A stretch of DNA of 52,311 nucleotides from Bradyrhizobium sp. YR681. GTDB lineage: Bacteria; Pseudomonadota; Alphaproteobacteria; Rhizobiales; Xanthobacteraceae. Shown here in pieces: positions 36,237 through 45,492 of this stretch. Position 1 is the first letter of the stretch, and every line of letters starts with the position of its first letter. The notes beneath the pieces are model-generated. The model ran no database searches, was not told the DNA's origin, and saw nothing but the letters and a program-made list of their open reading frames with translations. The stretch is taken from assembly GCF_000282615.1 (NCBI RefSeq), contig NZ_AKIY01000190.1, positions 1 to 52,311 on the forward strand. The letters are read 5' to 3'. Both the position numbers and the translations under genes were made by a program.

Positions 36237-37373
36237 TTACCTTCTTTCTGAAGACCACGGAAAGCTCACATACTGGTCGCGCGTGTCGTAGCAGATATTT
36301 CCGTACATCTTGAGGTAGGCATCCCGACGCGTGGAATCATTGAACACGGCCGCGGGATTTTCCAGGTCGGCTTCATATTGGCGGATATTGCCTGCCGTCA
36401 GCGCGCTCGGAAGAATGTCCATCGCCTGCGGAATGCTCTTGCCGTCCAGCCAGTCGGCCGCATGCTGGCCCATGGCGTAACCGAACACCGAGGATGCGAG
36501 ACTGATGCTGATCTTGTAAGGCCCGCCCTTCTTGATCTCAGCGACGGCTTCGACCTCGCCATCGATGCCGCCGAAGAACTGATCCGGCCTTTCCTTACCC
36601 GCCTCCCTGACTGCCTGCAGAGCCCCGAGGACCACCGTGTCGGCGCCCAGCACCACGTCCACGTCGGGATGTGCCAGCAAGATCGTTTGCATCATTCGAT
36701 ACCCGCCCTCCTTGTTCACCGTCGGAGGAGAAATGTCGGCGACAAAGTCGGCGCCGGGAATATCCTTGAGGGCATCGCGCATCGCCGCGAAACGCGGGGC
36801 GAGAAACTGCAGGCTGTCGTGAGTCAGGAGCACGACGTTGGCCCTGCCACCGAGCTTGCCCCGAATGTAGTTCGCGGCTGCGTCCCCAAGCGCCTTGCCC
36901 GTGAGGTATTGGGGCGCATTCAACAGGGACGTGGCCGGCGGCGGCACCACGGCGCCGACATAGGCGCCTTGCCAGATCATCTTCCGCAAGGCCGGCGCCA
37001 CCGCGGCTGGATCGACGGGAGCGATGACAAGCCCGCCCGTTCGCGCGTCCCGGAAGCCGTCGATCTGTCCGATCATCTTTTCCGCGCTGTTGTCCGCAAC
37101 CGATACCGAAAAGCTCAGGCCACGATCCCTTGCGGCCATCGCGGCGCCTCTGGCAATGCCTTTGACGAATTCGCGATCATTGTCCTGCGCGAAGGCAAGA
37201 GACTTGTTCAGTGACGGAGGGGGACTGCAAACAGCGGCGTTTCGATCGAACGGAGCAAACACGCGAGGGGTGGTGATCCCGGCTGGTCCATCCTCCGCCC
37301 GCGCGCCCACGTGACAGGCAATAGCCATGCAGGCGATGAAAGCCGCGAGCCAATTCCGTCGGTCAAATTTCAT
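36237..37373 (-). CDS. Periplasmic sugar-binding-type protein paired with a sensor kinase
   Basis: This 378-residue protein is of the ribose/galactose-binding class (type I periplasmic binding protein). The N-terminal MKFDRRNWLAAFIACMAIAC ... ARAEDG is a Sec signal peptide. The mature protein shows FVKGIARGAAMAARDRGLSF near residue 70, GGLVIAPVDPAAVAPAL near 112 and DVVLGADTVVLGALQAVREA near 240, matching the two-lobed ligand-binding fold. No ABC permease or ATPase gene is beside it. Instead its ATG overlaps the stop of the sensor kinase gene (ATGA), so both are made together. By analogy with TorT-TorS, LuxP-LuxQ and ChvE-VirA it probably presents a ligand to that kinase. The ligand is unknown. 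Confidence 0.87.
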   Translation of the reverse strand: MKFDRRNWLAAFIACMAIACHVGARAEDGPAGITTPRVFAPFDRNAAVCSPPPSLNKSLAFAQDNDREFVKGIARGAAMAARDRGLSFSVSVADNSAEKMIGQIDGFRDARTGGLVIAPVDPAAVAPALRKMIWQGAYVGAVVPPPATSLLNAPQYLTGKALGDAAANYIRGKLGGRANVVLLTHDSLQFLAPRFAAMRDALKDIPGADFVADISPPTVNKEGGYRMMQTILLAHPDVDVVLGADTVVLGALQAVREAGKERPDQFFGGIDGEVEAVAEIKKGGPYKISISLASSVFGYAMGQHAADWLDGKSIPQAMDILPSALTAGNIRQYEADLENPAAVFNDSTRRDAYLKMYGNICYDTRDQYVSFPWSSERR

Positions 37374-38872
37374 GCGGACACACTGTCGACTATGGAAGGA
37401 ACAACCAATTTGCGCGGCAAGACGATCCGGAAGGTCGTGCCCCGATCCAGTTCGGAGGTCGCAGTGATATCGCCCCCAAGATTTCTCAAAACCGTTCTCG
37501 CATAGGCAAGCCCGACACCCTCGCCAGTCTGGTCCAGCTTGCCGACCCTGCGGAACAGCTCGAAAATCCGGCCGACATCCTGCGGAGCCATGCCTCGGCC
37601 ATTGTCGGCCACCTCGATCGCGACCCGATCGCCAGGCAGCGTTGTGCTGTTGACCTTGAGGTGAAGTGGCCGTTCCTTCGCACGATACTTGACCGCATTG
37701 TCGAAGAGGTTGCCGATCACCTGCTCCAGCGAAAGCCGATCGGTTACGATCGACCGAACTTCAAACTGTGTATCGATCTTTCCGCCCGCTACGGAAATCT
37801 GGTGCTGGATCGCGGAGGCGCTCGATACGATGGTGCGCTCGAGGTCTACGGTTTCCGGCCTTGGGTCGCGGCGCCCGTCCCGCGACAGCAGCAGCACTGC
37901 GTTCAGGAGTGTCTCCATCTTGGACGCCGACTTGCGGATATAGCTAATGGCTTCGGGCATCTCTTCATCGGTGATCTTCCTTGCATGCCGCAGATCCGGA
38001 TCAGTCGCCCCGACGCCTGACTGCTCGAGGTATAGCGCGAGATCCCTCGCGCCCTCTGCAAGCTCCTCAGAAAAGCCCATGATGCTGATCAACGGGGCGC
38101 GAATATCGTGCGACACAAGATGCGTGAAACGCTGCATCTCTTCGTTGGCCCTCGCGAGAGCTTCCGTCCGATGCTTGACCCGATCCTCCAAGGAGACGTT
38201 GAGCGTCGCAACCTCGTCGCGAGCCTGCGTCAACTCTCTGGTGTAACGCAAAAGCGTTACGGTCACGGCACCGACGACCAGCACAATCAGGACTGACGCT
38301 GCGATCGACGCGAACCTCAAATTCGTCGCGTTTGACCTCTGCTGCACGACGCCCGACGTGAGACGATTGTCCATGGCCCGAACGATACCCGAGACGAACA
38401 GGTTCAACTCATCCATCAGCGCCTTGCCGCGGTTGGTATTGATGATGGCGAGGGCCTGGTCGTCCTTTCGGTCGTTCTTGAGCGCGATGGTCTGGTCCAT
38501 TTCGGCAAATTTGTCGGCGGTGAGGACATCGAGCCGTTTCAACACCGTTGCGAACTGTGGGTCGTCGCCGAGATTTCGCTTCAGTCCATCGAGCTGCCGG
38601 TTGGCCGACGTCTTTGCGGCGCCGTAGGGAGAAAGATAGATCTGGTTGCCGGTCAGCAGCAATCCGCGCTGGCTCGCCTCTGCCGATTGCACCGCGCTGC
38701 GAAGCTCGACCGCTGCGACACGGACATCACGCAATCTCACCACTTCATCGAAATGCTCGTTGGCGCGATCACCGAGCCACACCGTCATGCCGACAACTGC
38801 GAGGAGCGCGGCCAAGCCCACCACCAGCAGAACCAGCGAGATCGGCACGATGAGACGCTTCGCAATATACAT
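37370..38872 (-). CDS. CHASE3-domain sensor histidine kinase
   Basis: This 500-residue inner-membrane kinase has a first span near residues 6-29 and a periplasmic CHASE3 domain (about 30-180; SAVQSAEASQRGLLLTGN is typical). The second span is near 184-208, and a coiled coil (EDRVKHRTEALARANEEMQR) precedes the dimerisation helix with the phospho-accepting His in FTHLVSHDIRAPL near 255. The ATPase domain has LFDNAVKYR (N box, near 392), VADNGRGM and GEGVGLAYARTVLRNLGGD. No response regulator lies nearby, so its partner is elsewhere. I start at MYIAKRLI (38872); a TTG 36 bases upstream is unlikely. It is translationally coupled to the periplasmic binding protein gene downstream, suggesting a joint sensor. 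Confidence 0.9.
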   Translation of the reverse strand: MYIAKRLIVPISLVLLVVGLAALLAVVGMTVWLGDRANEHFDEVVRLRDVRVAAVELRSAVQSAEASQRGLLLTGNQIYLSPYGAAKTSANRQLDGLKRNLGDDPQFATVLKRLDVLTADKFAEMDQTIALKNDRKDDQALAIINTNRGKALMDELNLFVSGIVRAMDNRLTSGVVQQRSNATNLRFASIAASVLIVLVVGAVTVTLLRYTRELTQARDEVATLNVSLEDRVKHRTEALARANEEMQRFTHLVSHDIRAPLISIMGFSEELAEGARDLALYLEQSGVGATDPDLRHARKITDEEMPEAISYIRKSASKMETLLNAVLLLSRDGRRDPRPETVDLERTIVSSASAIQHQISVAGGKIDTQFEVRSIVTDRLSLEQVIGNLFDNAVKYRAKERPLHLKVNSTTLPGDRVAIEVADNGRGMAPQDVGRIFELFRRVGKLDQTGEGVGLAYARTVLRNLGGDITATSELDRGTTFRIVLPRKLVVPSIVDSVSA

Positions 38873-39093
38873 GTCGTGCCAATCCAGCCCGGATGCCGGG
38901 AAACTCAATAGGATTACAAGACCTTAAGGACGAAATAACATCAAGGCCCAACCGCCGGGTTCCATTCCGGAGTTGGAGCTTGCATCTCGAATGCAGGGTG
39001 CAAACGCGCCGGCGCCCCGGCCGGACGGCCAGGGCGCTGCGATCAGACTTGCCCAGTGGCGGAGAAACGTCAGGGAGGCCCCCGACAGAGGGC

Positions 39094-40587
39094 TTACACC
39101 CCCGCCATCATCACGTATTTGATCTCGACATATTCTTCCATGCCGTGACGCGAGCCTTCGCGCCCCAGACCGCTTTCCTTGACGCCGCCGAACGGCGCGA
39201 CTTCGGTTGTGATCAGGCCGGTGTTGACACCGACCATGCCGGACTCAAGCGCCTCGGCGACGCGCCAGACGCGGCCGAGATCGCGGGAGTAGAAGTAGGA
39301 GGCAAGACCGAACGGCGAGGCGTTGCACATCGCAACAACATCCGCCTCGTCCTTGAAACGGATCACCGGCGCGAGCGGGCCGAAGGTTTCTTCCTGCGTC
39401 ACCAGCGAGTCCGGCTTGACGTCGGCGAGCACCGTCGGCTCGAAGAAGGAACGCCCGAGCTCGCTGCGCTTGCCGCCGGTGACGATTCTGGCGCCGCGCT
39501 TGACGGCATCCGCAATGTGCCGCTCGACCTTGTCGACCGCCTTCAGATTGATCAGCGGGCCCTGCGTGACGCCGGCTTCCGTACCGTCGCCGATCTTCAT
39601 CGCCGCGACCTTGGCCGAGAGCTTCTGCACGAACGCGTCGTAGATCTTGTCCTGGGCGTAGATGCGGTTGGCGCAAACGCAGGTCTGGCCCATGTTGCGG
39701 TACTTCGAGACGATCGCGCCTTCGACGGCGGCATCGATGTCGGCGTCGTCGAACACGATGAAGGGCGCATTGCCGCCGAGCTCGAGGCCGAGCCGCTTCA
39801 CGCCGACCGAGGCCTGCTGGTAGAGGATCTTGCCGACCGGGGTCGAGCCGGTGAAGCCGACGAAGCGCACCGCCGGATGCTCGCACAGCACCTTGCCGAT
39901 CGGCGGTGCATCACCGGTGACGATGTTGAGCACGCCCTTGGGGATGCCGGCCTTCTCGGCGAGCACGGCGAGCGCCAGTGCGGACAGCGGCGTCTCGTTG
40001 GCGGGCTTGAGCACCACGGTGCAGCCGGCCGCCAGCGCCGGCGAGACCTTTCGGGTGATCATCGAGTTCGGGAAATTCCACGGCGTGATGGCGCCGCAGA
40101 CGCCGATCGGCTGCTTGATCGCGAGCAGGCGGGCATCGGGCCGCTGGCTCGGAATGGTCTCGCCATAGACGCGCCTCGCCTCTTCCGCGAAGAACTCGAT
40201 ATAGGCGGCGCCGATGTCGACCTCGCCCAGCGCCTCCGACAGCGGCTTGCCCTGCTCGGAGGTCAGGATCAGCGCGAGATCCTCGCGGTTGGCGGTGATC
40301 AGCTCGAACCATTTGCGCAAAATGTTGGAGCGCTGCTTGGCGGTGTGCTTGGCCCAGGCCGGAAAGGCGCGCTGGGCGGCTTCGACCGCCTTGGTCGTGT
40401 CCTCGGCACCAAGCTGCGGAACTTTTGCGAGCTCGACACCGGTTGCGGGATTGTTGACGGCGAAGACCGGCGTGCCGACCCAGGCGCCGTCGATGTAGCA
40501 GGCCTCCTTCAGCAGCGAAGGGTCCTTCAGCCGGTCGCGCAGGGTGGCGGTGGCTTGAGTGGCGCGGGCAGCGGCAGTCGGGGTCAT
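39094..40587 (-). CDS. gabD: NAD(P)-dependent succinate-semialdehyde dehydrogenase
   Basis: This 497-residue aldehyde dehydrogenase most resembles GabD, which oxidises succinate semialdehyde to succinate at the end of GABA breakdown. Seen in the sequence are the cofactor loop ITPWNFPNSMITRKVSPALA near residue 150, FTGSTPVGKILYQQ near 230, the general base in LELGGNAPFIVFDDAD near 258 and the catalytic Cys in GQTCVCANRIYAQD near 293. The C-terminal PFGGVKESGLGREG is typical of the GabD clade. The ATG at 40587 follows AGGGAGTAACGCC, a good ribosome site. No gabT transaminase gene is next to it. A related semialdehyde such as glutarate semialdehyde cannot be ruled out as substrate. Confidence 0.92.
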   Translation of the reverse strand: MTPTAAARATQATATLRDRLKDPSLLKEACYIDGAWVGTPVFAVNNPATGVELAKVPQLGAEDTTKAVEAAQRAFPAWAKHTAKQRSNILRKWFELITANREDLALILTSEQGKPLSEALGEVDIGAAYIEFFAEEARRVYGETIPSQRPDARLLAIKQPIGVCGAITPWNFPNSMITRKVSPALAAGCTVVLKPANETPLSALALAVLAEKAGIPKGVLNIVTGDAPPIGKVLCEHPAVRFVGFTGSTPVGKILYQQASVGVKRLGLELGGNAPFIVFDDADIDAAVEGAIVSKYRNMGQTCVCANRIYAQDKIYDAFVQKLSAKVAAMKIGDGTEAGVTQGPLINLKAVDKVERHIADAVKRGARIVTGGKRSELGRSFFEPTVLADVKPDSLVTQEETFGPLAPVIRFKDEADVVAMCNASPFGLASYFYSRDLGRVWRVAEALESGMVGVNTGLITTEVAPFGGVKESGLGREGSRHGMEEYVEIKYVMMAGV

Positions 40588-40755
40588 GGCGTTACTCCCT
40601 GGGGGCAATCGGATCGGCCCGGAATATAGGGAGAGACGGCGCGCAATGCACCGTCCCGCAACGCACATCTGGTGGCAGTTAAGCTGAGAGCGGCGATCTT
40701 ATTGTTTGAGCATGATCTTTCCGGAAAACCGCTGCACGCTTTTGCGGATCATCCT

Positions 40756-41076
40756 CTACGCAGCGCCGCTCATATAGGTCTCGCGACGGCCGATCATGCG
40801 CTCGGCGGCCGCCTTCGCGTCGGCCTTCGAGGACGTTGCGCAGGTCCGGTATTCGAGATCGGGCACATCGGACGCGTTGCGGCGGCCGAACCAGTTCTTC
40901 GAGCCCACCGGCAGCAGCGCCAGCGACTGCGCCAGATTGTCCACCGCGCCGAACGAATAGAGCGCGCCGGTGCCGGCGATCCGGACTTCGTAAATGCCGG
41001 GCGAGATCGGCGCCTCCAGGTTCTCGCCCCGTCCGGGACGGGGATAGCGCTTCCATTCGCTCCAGGTCGAAATCAT
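40756..41076 (-). CDS. Conserved hypothetical protein
   Basis: This 106-residue soluble protein has no signal or membrane span. I do not recognise a named family. The sequence SPGIYEVRIAGTGALYSFGA (residues 25-44) resembles the first strands of a small beta-rich nuclease-like fold, perhaps GIY-YIG related, since GIYEVR and the following AxxLYSFG pattern are suggestive. The expected catalytic Arg and Glu are not certain. The C-terminus (SKADAKAAAERMIGRRETYM) is helical. The ATG is preceded by AGGGGGACCTCAG, a strong ribosome site. It lies upstream of gabD on the same strand with a 168-base gap. Confidence 0.65.
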   Translation of the reverse strand: MISTWSEWKRYPRPGRGENLEAPISPGIYEVRIAGTGALYSFGAVDNLAQSLALLPVGSKNWFGRRNASDVPDLEYRTCATSSKADAKAAAERMIGRRETYMSGAA

Positions 41077-41422
41077 CTGAGGTCCCCCTCGCGGCCGGTG
41101 TCGGCCGCCAAATTTGCATCAAGTCTTAACGTCGGCCGTCAATCGGCCGAGTGCTGAACGCCGCATCGCACAAAATGTTTCAAGTGCTTCAAACACCCAA
41201 AACATATCGCCAGAGCCCATCCACGGTCACGGTCGGTTGCGGCCATCCACCGCAGTTTGTGACGGAGTGTTGCAGTTCAGCCGCCTTGTCGTCCTACGCG
41301 GGACACAGACCGTCAAGTCACGACATCGCGACCGGCGTGGGCATCTCGACGCGCTTGCCGCGCAGCGCATGCAGGAGGACAATCGATCGCTTCCAACAAT
41401 AATCAAACCGGAGGAAACGCGG
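41077..41422. other. Intergenic region between divergent genes
   Basis: No gene is supported here. The frame of the downstream hydrolase stays open through most of it, but without homology. It contains an imperfect 20-bp palindrome at 41176-41195 (TGTTTCAAGTGCTTCAAACA), a possible operator, and the strong ribosome site GAGGAAACGCGG just before the start at 41423. Confidence 0.45.
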
Positions 41423-42616
41423 ATGCAAAGCAAAGCCCAGATCGACGAGATCCTGCGCCAGAAGAGCGACGCCAGGGAGGTTCCCGGAATCGTCGCCATC
41501 GCCGCCAGCGGTAACGAAGTGCTCTATCAAGGCGCGTTCGGCAAGCGCGATCTGTCAAAACCCGATGCGATGACCGCGGACAGCGTGTTCTGGATCGCCT
41601 CGATGACGAAGGCGGCGACGACGGCCGGCGCGATGCAGCTGGTCGAGCAGGGCAAGCTCTCGCTGGACAAGCCGATCGGCGAGGTGCTGCCCGATCTCGC
41701 CAAGCCACAGGTGCTCGAAGGCTTTGACGCCAATGGCGAGCCGAAGCTGCGACCGGCCAAGGGGCCGATCACGCTGCGCCAGCTCATGACCCACACCGCC
41801 GGCTTTGCCTACGACATGTGGAACAGCGATCTCGGGATTTACCTTGAGAAGTCCGGCACGCCCGGGATCATCACCTGCCAGAACGCGGCGCTGAAGACGC
41901 CTGTCATGACCGATCCCGGCACGCGCTGGGAATACGGCACCAATATCGATTTCGTCGGCAAGGCGGTGGAGGCCGTCAGCGGCAAGACACTGGACGCTTA
42001 TCTGCGCGGCAACCTCTTTGCCCCGCTCGGTATGTATGACACCGGCTTCAAGATCACCAACGACATGCGGAGGCGCCTCGTCGGCATGCATGCGCGCGGC
42101 GAGGACGGCCAGCTCGGATCGATCCCTTTCGAGCTTGAGCAGAATCCGGAATTCCACATGGGTGGCGGTGGTCTTTATTCGACCGCGGCCGACTACATCA
42201 AGTTCACGCAGATGATCCTCAATAAGGGCCGCAGCAACGGCGAGCAGGTGCTCAAGGCCGAGACCATCGCCATGATGGGGCAGAACCAGATGGGCGATCT
42301 CAACATGACCAAGCTGCCGACCGCGGCGCCGATGTTCACCAACGACGTCGATCTCTATCCGGAGCAGGTGAAGAAGTGGGGCCTCAGCTTCATGATCAAC
42401 ACCGCCAAGACGGCCGAGGGGCGCAGCGCCGGCAGCCTTGCCTGGGCGGGGCTCGCCAACACCTATTACTGGATCGATCCTGCACGCGACGTCACCGGCG
42501 TGATCCTGATGCAGCTCTTGCCGTTCGCGGACGGGAAGTGCCTGGAGGCATTCGCGGGCTTCGAGCGCGGGGTCTATGCCGGGCTCGATGCGGGGAGCGG
42601 GCAAAAGGCGGCGTGA
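41423..42616 (+). CDS. Beta-lactamase-family serine hydrolase (EstB-like)
   Basis: This 397-residue protein has the class C beta-lactamase / carboxylesterase VIII fold. The SxxK motif is SMTK in VFWIASMTKAATTAGA near residue 59. The Tyr motif lies in TRWEYGTNIDFVGKAVEA near 173. LRQLMTHTAGFAYDM near 115 and FHMGGGGLYSTAADY near 245 are characteristic. Unlike the similar gene at 28764-30191 it has no signal peptide, so it should be cytoplasmic. The ATG at 41423 was chosen for its GAGGAAACGCGG ribosome site; an open extension upstream has no homology. Substrates of this family range from short-chain esters to beta-lactam-like amides. Confidence 0.9.
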   Translation: MQSKAQIDEILRQKSDAREVPGIVAIAASGNEVLYQGAFGKRDLSKPDAMTADSVFWIASMTKAATTAGAMQLVEQGKLSLDKPIGEVLPDLAKPQVLEGFDANGEPKLRPAKGPITLRQLMTHTAGFAYDMWNSDLGIYLEKSGTPGIITCQNAALKTPVMTDPGTRWEYGTNIDFVGKAVEAVSGKTLDAYLRGNLFAPLGMYDTGFKITNDMRRRLVGMHARGEDGQLGSIPFELEQNPEFHMGGGGLYSTAADYIKFTQMILNKGRSNGEQVLKAETIAMMGQNQMGDLNMTKLPTAAPMFTNDVDLYPEQVKKWGLSFMINTAKTAEGRSAGSLAWAGLANTYYWIDPARDVTGVILMQLLPFADGKCLEAFAGFERGVYAGLDAGSGQKAA

Positions 42617-42638
42617 GGGATTGGGGCTCTCACCACAC

Positions 42639-42726
42639 GTCATTGCGAGCGTAGCGAAGCAATCCAGAGTCCCTCCGCAGGAATAGTCTGGATTGCTTCG
42701 TCGCAAGGGCTCCTCGCAATGACGAG
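42639..42726. repeat. Palindromic intergenic repeat, family D, copy 2
   Basis: CGTCATTGCGAGCGTAGCG and AGCAATCCAGA pair with TCTGGATTGCTTCGTCGC and CTCGCAATGACG. It matches 33620-33706 apart from its middle. It fills the gap between two convergent genes. Confidence 0.88.
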
Positions 42727-42740
42727 GAGAGAGCGGGGCC

Positions 42741-43742
42741 TTAAACCGTCAGCCCGCGCTGCTGCGCGAGCTCCTTCAGCGACACAAGCGGACGCGCGCC
42801 GATGTGCTGGATCACTTCGGCGGCCGCGAGCGCGCCGAGCTCGCCGCACTGCTTGTACGGCAGGTTGCGCGCCAGGCCATAAAGGAAGCCGGCGGCGAAG
42901 AGATCGCCGGCGCCGGTGGTGTCGACGAGTTTTGCGATGGGAGCGGCCGGCGCGGCGACGGCGTCTTCAGCCGAAACCACCATGCAGCCCTTCTCGCTGC
43001 GGGTGACCACGCCGAGGTTGACGTCGTTGCGCAGCTGCTTCAGCGCGGTGTCGAAGTCCGAGGTCATGTAGAGCGAGTGCAGCTCGGACTCGTTGGCGAA
43101 CACGATGTCGACGGTGCCGTTACGCATCAATCCGAGGAACTCGTCGCGATAGCGATCGACGCAGAAGGAATCCGACAGCGTCAGCGCCACCTTGCGCTTG
43201 GCGTCATGGGCGATCCTGGCGGCCTTGACGAAGGCGTCCTTGGCGTTCTTGGGGTCCCAGAGATAGCCCTCGAGATAGACGATGCCGGCAGAGGCGATCT
43301 CGGCCGGGTCGATGTCGGCCGGCGACAGATCCTGCGCCGCGCCGAGATAGGTGTTCATGGTGCGCTCGCCATCGCCGGTGACCAGGATGTAGGAGCAGCC
43401 GGTGGCGGCGCCGTCCTTGGCGGCGGGCGTGTTGAAGGCGACGCCGGCTGAACGGATGTCGTGGACGTAGAGCTTGCCGATCTGGTCGTCCTTGACCTTG
43501 CCGACATAGGCTGCGCGTGCGCCGAGGCTGCCGATGCCGACGATGGTGTTGGCGGCCGAGCCGCCCGAGACTTCCGTGGCCGGGCCCATGTCAGCATAGA
43601 TGGCGGCGGCCCGCGCCTCGTCGATCAGGGACATGCTGCCCTTGGCCATGCCATGCTTGGCGAGGAAAGCCTCATCGGTCTTGACCAGGACGTCGAACAG
43701 CGCGTTGCCGATGCCGAGAACGTCATATTTCACGTCAGCCAT
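42741..43742 (-). CDS. PfkB-family kinase, probable adenosine kinase
   Basis: This 333-residue cytoplasmic sugar or nucleoside kinase has the PfkB pattern: YDVLGIGNALFDVLV at the N-terminus, VSGGSAANTIVGIGSLG near residue 58 and DTTGAGDLFAAGFLYGLA near 275, with the catalytic Asp in the last. Within the family, the start DVLGIGNALFD and the segment YLEGYLWDPKNA resemble bacterial adenosine kinases, which phosphorylate adenosine to AMP; this is the usual annotation for rhizobial homologues. Ribokinase or another nucleoside kinase is an alternative. The ATG at 43742 is the only good start. It is divergent from murJ, with 125 bases between starts. Confidence 0.88.
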   Translation of the reverse strand: MADVKYDVLGIGNALFDVLVKTDEAFLAKHGMAKGSMSLIDEARAAAIYADMGPATEVSGGSAANTIVGIGSLGARAAYVGKVKDDQIGKLYVHDIRSAGVAFNTPAAKDGAATGCSYILVTGDGERTMNTYLGAAQDLSPADIDPAEIASAGIVYLEGYLWDPKNAKDAFVKAARIAHDAKRKVALTLSDSFCVDRYRDEFLGLMRNGTVDIVFANESELHSLYMTSDFDTALKQLRNDVNLGVVTRSEKGCMVVSAEDAVAAPAAPIAKLVDTTGAGDLFAAGFLYGLARNLPYKQCGELGALAAAEVIQHIGARPLVSLKELAQQRGLTV

Positions 43743-43867
43743 TCACCTTGATCCTGTTTGGCGGATTGCGAACCTTGGGGAAATCCGCTTCCTGTCAGCC
43801 TGAAATCTGGCTCGCGGCCTATCACGACCGGGCCGGCACGGGCAAGCAACGGTATTATTAAAGGGCA

Positions 43868-45400
43868 ATGATCCGCTCCTTCCTGACCGTCTCGACGGGA
43901 ACACTGGCCTCGCGGCTGCTCGGTTTTGCGCGCGATTCCCTGATTGCCGCCCTGCTCGGCACCGGCGCGGTGGCGGATGCGTTTCTGGCCGCCTTCCAGC
44001 TCGTCAACGTGGTGCGGCGGCTGCTCAGCGAGGGAGCCCTGAACGCGGCGCTGATCCCGGCCTGGCTGCGCATTCGTGACCGCGATGGCGAAGACGCCGC
44101 GTCCGCGTTCGCCGGACGCGTGCTCGGCACGGTCAGCGCGGCCTTGATCGTGATCTCGCTTCTGATTGCACTGGCGATGCCGCTGATCATCACGGTGATC
44201 GCACCGGGATTCCTCGGCAGCGGGACACTCGATCTCGCGGTCCAGAACGCGCGGCTGATGCTGCCTTATCTGGCCTTCGCCGGCCCCGTCACGGTGCTGA
44301 TGGGCCTGCTCAACGCGCAAGGGCGTTTTGCGCTGACCGCATTCTCTCCGCTGCTGTTCAACATCGCGCTGATCGCTGCGATCGCGGTGCTGCTCGTCGG
44401 GCATGCCGATGCCACGTCCGCCGCCTGGATGCTGGCGGCGACCGTGGGCGTTGCCGGCCTGCTGCAACTGCTGATGCTGCTGTCACAACGGAGTGCGCGT
44501 CTTGCGACGCCTTTGCGGGTGAGCTTCGACAAGGAGATGCGCGGCTTCTTCGCCAAGGCCATCCCCGGCATGATCGCAAGCTCGGGTCCGCAATGGCTGA
44601 TGGTCGCGGGCGCGATCATCGCATCCGCGACGCCATCTGCGGTGTCCTGGCTCTATTTCGCCAACCGCCTGATCGAGCTGCCGCTTGGCATCGTCGGCGT
44701 CGCCATGGGCACGGTGCTTGTGCCGGAGCTGACGCGCGCCGTCACCGGCGGCGACCGCGACGCTGTCGCGCATGCGGAATCGCGCGCGCTGGAGCTTGCG
44801 ACCGGGCTGGCGCTGCCGGCGACGCTCGGCCTGATCGTGCTCGCCGAGCCGATCGTGCGGCTGCTGTTCGAGCATGGCGCCTTCGGCGCGGAGGACAGCA
44901 CGTCCACCGCACGCGCGCTGATGTGGCTGGCGCTGGGCCTGCCGGCCCACGTGCTGATCAAGGCGCTGTCACCGGCGTTCTATGCCCGCAGCGACACGAT
45001 GACGCCGCTGCTGGCTACGGCCAAAGGCTTTGTGGTCGCGGTCGCCCTTGCGGTCCTGCTCGGCCACTATTTCGGCGCGACCGGAATTGCCGCGAGCATC
45101 GCGGCCGGCGCCTGGAGCAGCGCGCTCTCCCTGCTCCGGAAAGGCACCGGCGAATTCGGCTTCTCGATCGACGCCGCCGCGCGAAAACGGCTGCCGCGGA
45201 TCGTGCTCGCCGCCGCTGCCATGGGCGCCCTGCTCTGGCTGACCACGGGCCTGGTGCCCGCCGGGGCGCATGGCCTCATTCGCGTCATTGTGCTGGGCTT
45301 CCAGATCGCGGCCGCAATCGCGGTCTATGGCCTGCTCCTGCAAATCCTGGGCGCAGCGTCCTGGCGCGAGGCGGCGGGCGCCCTGAAGCGGCCCGCCTAG
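43868..45400 (+). CDS. murJ: Lipid II flippase MurJ
   Basis: This 510-residue inner-membrane protein of the MVF/MOP group has about fourteen spans. It flips the peptidoglycan precursor lipid II to the periplasmic side. The N-terminal pattern [20 protein letters not shown] and [21 protein letters not shown] (residues 8-60) holds the Arg residues found essential in E. coli Mur[21 protein letters not shown] (near 122) and [20 protein letters not shown] (near 272) are conserved in the family. The ATG follows AAAGGGCA. trpS follows after 92 bases on the same strand and may be co-transcribed. With murA it is one of two peptidoglycan genes in the window. Confidence 0.94.
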   Translation: MIRSFLTVSTGTLASRLLGFARDSLIAALLGTGAVADAFLAAFQLVNVVRRLLSEGALNAALIPAWLRIRDRDGEDAASAFAGRVLGTVSAALIVISLLIALAMPLIITVIAPGFLGSGTLDLAVQNARLMLPYLAFAGPVTVLMGLLNAQGRFALTAFSPLLFNIALIAAIAVLLVGHADATSAAWMLAATVGVAGLLQLLMLLSQRSARLATPLRVSFDKEMRGFFAKAIPGMIASSGPQWLMVAGAIIASATPSAVSWLYFANRLIELPLGIVGVAMGTVLVPELTRAVTGGDRDAVAHAESRALELATGLALPATLGLIVLAEPIVRLLFEHGAFGAEDSTSTARALMWLALGLPAHVLIKALSPAFYARSDTMTPLLATAKGFVVAVALAVLLGHYFGATGIAASIAAGAWSSALSLLRKGTGEFGFSIDAAARKRLPRIVLAAAAMGALLWLTTGLVPAGAHGLIRVIVLGFQIAAAIAVYGLLLQILGAASWREAAGALKRPA

Positions 45401-45492
45401 CCCGGCCTCGGCGCGCGGGCCATCGAATTACCCTTGACGGGGCAGCGCCGCTGTTGGAAACGACGGCCCGAATACCTCTGGGAACACTTGCC

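Noticed and set aside
38893..40629. A 578-codon plus-strand open frame opposite gabD
   Set aside because: It is a mirror of the aldehyde dehydrogenase gene with composition typical of an antisense frame.
41176..41195. A possible parS centromere-like site
   Set aside because: The sequence TGTTTCAAGTGCTTCAAACA lacks the central CACGTG of the ParB site; at most it is an unassigned operator.
43730..44467. A minus-strand open frame opposite the start of murJ
   Set aside because: It is low in complexity, antisense to murJ, and overlaps the adenosine-kinase-like gene start.
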